Source of the DNA: Prevotellaceae bacterium
GTDB taxonomy: Bacteria > Bacteroidota > Bacteroidia > Bacteroidales > Bacteroidaceae
Direction of reading: 5' to 3'
NCBI GenBank assembly: GCA_030523505.1
Contig: JAUNIK010000130.1
Location: 1-7,445 of the forward strand
Length of the DNA: 7,445 nt
Positions 6,712-7,445 of this stretch are shown here, in pieces. The translations under genes were made by a program, and so were the position numbers. Below the pieces are notes generated by a model. That model did not search any database. It saw only the letters and a program-made list of their open reading frames with translations, and was not told the origin of the DNA. Position 1 is the stretch's first letter. Each line of letters begins with the position of its first letter.

Positions 6712-7098
6712 TTAATTCTTTGGTGTTACAATAAATTTCTTGCCGTTTTTGATTACGATACCACGGTAACTGCCGTTAACCTTCTGGCCAGCAACATTGT
6801 AAACGTTTTCGTTTTCGTTTACATTTTCGTTGACCTCTTTGATGTCGGTAGCCACATCCTCGGTTATTACGATACGGTCGAGCTTTTTAATGTCGAGCGT
6901 TTGCAACTCTGAGTCATCGGTGGCAATCATCACCACAGACGGCATTTGGAATGTGAGGCTCTTCACCTGTGTAAATGCAGCCTCTGCAATAGGTGCGTCG
7001 GAGCCTTTTGCATAGACGGTGATACCGCGTTGTGCGCTCGCCGTCTGAGCAAATCCCACTGACATCAGCACTATTGCCGAAATGATTAGTTTTCTCAT
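6712..7098 (-). CDS. Small secreted protein with VYNVAGQ-type C-terminal motif
   Basis: 128 residues from ATG at 7098. The signal peptide (1-22) ends TASA before QRG. Two degenerate strand pairs follow: ITVYAKGSDAPIAEAAF with VKSLTF (26-50), and VVMIATDDSELQTLDI with LDRIVI (55-78). These match the DG...V-x-x-ITF pattern common in exported Bacteroidales proteins. A low-complexity VN/EN linker (89-99) leads to VYNVAGQKVNGSYRG and IVIKNGKKFIV (99-124). Similar C-termini close many Prevotella exported proteins and resemble the last strands of type IX secretion sorting domains; whether this short form directs secretion is not known. The protein is little more than these parts, with no catalytic domain. 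An ATG at 7119 adds only seven residues; 7098 was chosen for the cleaner signal peptide. It probably forms a unit with the 6665-5331 gene, 46 bases downstream with no terminator between. Function unknown. Confidence 0.8.
   Translation of the reverse strand: MRKLIISAIVLMSVGFAQTASAQRGITVYAKGSDAPIAEAAFTQVKSLTFQMPSVVMIATDDSELQTLDIKKLDRIVITEDVATDIKEVNENVNENENVYNVAGQKVNGSYRGIVIKNGKKFIVTPKN
6799..6834 (-). repeat. Hexanucleotide repeat encoding a (V/E)N linker
   Basis: Six 6-bp units on the plus strand: GTAAAC, GTTTTC, GTTTTC, GTTTAC, ATTTTC, GTTGAC. On the coding strand they give VNENVNENENVY. Two adjacent units are identical. Change in unit number would keep the reading frame and alter only linker length. 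Confidence 0.75.
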
Positions 7099-7142
7099 AT
7101 TATATTGATTTAATAGCATTATTCACTAATTTTTTTAGACGA

Positions 7143-7158
7143 TAATGACAGAATGACA
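7143..7158. repeat. Two tandem 8-bp units (AATGACA core)
   Basis: TAATGACA and GAATGACA lie side by side on the plus strand (minus: TGTCATTC then TGTCATTA). Paired direct repeats about 45 bases before a start could be an operator, but the match is short and could be chance. Confidence 0.4.
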
Positions 7159-7186
7159 TAATTTTCTTTATACGAGGCATTTCACT

Positions 7187-7234
7187 CCCCTTGCCCCGAG
7201 CGGGGTAAGGGGAAGCGAAGCGGGGGAAAGGGGA
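7187..7234. repeat. GC-rich hairpin element: two direct copies and one inverted copy
   Basis: On the plus strand, CCCCTTGCCCC (7187-7197) faces GGGGTAAGGGG (7202-7212) across the 4-base loop GAGC, an 11-bp stem with one G-U. The right arm lies in copy A, GAGCGGGGTAAGGGGA (7198-7213). A second direct copy B, GAAGCGGGGGAAAGGGGA (7217-7234), follows after three bases. The inverted arm could pair with either copy. The element begins two bases after the stop of the 7237-7445 gene and might block 3' exonucleases or end transcription, but no T-run follows on the minus strand, so a classic intrinsic terminator is not supported. Confidence 0.75.
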
Positions 7235-7236
7235 TT

Positions 7237-7445
7237 TTACTGCTGCGTAAACGGCAACTTGAATATCTGCACATCCGAAGTCTGACCGTTGTCATAGCCG
7301 AACACGATGACATAATAGTCATTGTTCTTACGGACGCTGTTCAAGAAGTCCAGTGCACTGCGTGTGACTGTTCCCTGGCAGTAAGCCTCAGGATACATCG
7401 TTGGTGAGAACGAGTCAGCAAGCTGTGTTGCCATTTCGTTCATCT
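7237..7445 (-). CDS. C-terminal fragment of a protein with a fibronectin-like module
   Basis: Only the last 68 or so residues are in the window; the frame is open to the edge, and the methionine at 7443 is followed by no signal peptide, so the true start is probably outside. The visible end, NNDYYVIVFGYDNGQTSDVQ followed by IFKLPF, matches the closing strands of the modules in the 5331-6665 protein (compare GTTYWIVTLGYD and its YTTP end). This suggests another exported Bacteroidales protein with fibronectin-III-like repeats. The region before it (ATQLADSFSPTMYPEAYCQG) fits the helical insertion seen in those modules. The function of the whole protein cannot be told from this part. Confidence 0.7.
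   Translation of the reverse strand, partial: MNEMATQLADSFSPTMYPEAYCQGTVTRSALDFLNSVRKNNDYYVIVFGYDNGQTSDVQIFKLPFTQQ

Larger units (their letters stand above)
7099..7236. other. Intergenic region: GC-rich repeat element plus AT-rich leader, no clear promoter
   Basis: This gap between two minus-strand genes holds the GC-rich element at 7187-7234, the short repeat at 7143-7158, and an AT-rich leader before the start at 7098. I find no TTTG...TAnnTTTG promoter, so the downstream genes may be reached by readthrough or by a degenerate promoter. A single AGTGAAT heptamer (minus strand, 7127-7121) lies 22 bases before the start codon. Confidence 0.6.

Overview
The window looks like chromosome of a Bacteroidales bacterium, most likely Prevotellaceae (Prevotella/Segatella/Xylanibacter type). 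Support comes from a TTTG-N19-TAnnTTTG promoter of the Bacteroidetes sigma factor type, start codons without Shine-Dalgarno sequences but with A/T-rich leaders, a large exported GH92 glycosidase, and small secreted proteins with DG...V-x-x-ITF and VYNVAGQ...GIVIKNGKKF motifs typical of this group. Every gene I can support lies on the minus strand, so transcription runs from high to low coordinates. Base composition is moderate and even; I see no insertion sequence, phage gene, CRISPR array or sign of recent transfer.

In transcription order: (1) 7445-7237 is the C-terminal end of a protein that starts outside the window and ends in a fibronectin-III-like module. (2) 7236-7099 is an intergenic stretch with a GC-rich triple-repeat hairpin element and a small tandem repeat. 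(3) 7098-6712 encodes a 128-residue secreted protein with a VYNVAGQ-type C-terminus. (4) 6665-5331 encodes a 444-residue secreted protein with three fibronectin-like modules; it probably forms one unit with (3) and ends at a strong intrinsic terminator (5294-5263). (5) A well-matched Bacteroidetes promoter (5253-5223) starts a second unit: pepD, an M20-type aminoacyl-histidine dipeptidase (5196-3718); a small single-membrane-segment protein of DUF4359-like appearance (3646-3230); and a GH92 glycoside hydrolase (3230-132) with a rhamnogalacturonan-lyase-like beta-sandwich at its N-terminus. The last two genes overlap by one base (TAATG). (6) A separate promoter element (95-88) precedes tRNA-Arg(CCG), which is cut by the window edge.

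The window divides into an envelope protein cluster (three secreted proteins, two with related modules and two sharing an N-terminal motif) and a housekeeping or carbohydrate unit (cytosolic dipeptide hydrolysis plus exported glycan trimming). Nothing in the sequence ties PepD and GH92 into one pathway, and no SusC/SusD pair is present. The most interesting unexplained signals are non-coding: related 7-bp tandem repeats in two intercistronic gaps, and a GC-rich element made of two direct copies and one inverted copy just after the first gene. I do not see a clearly new biological system here; the findings are modest leads.
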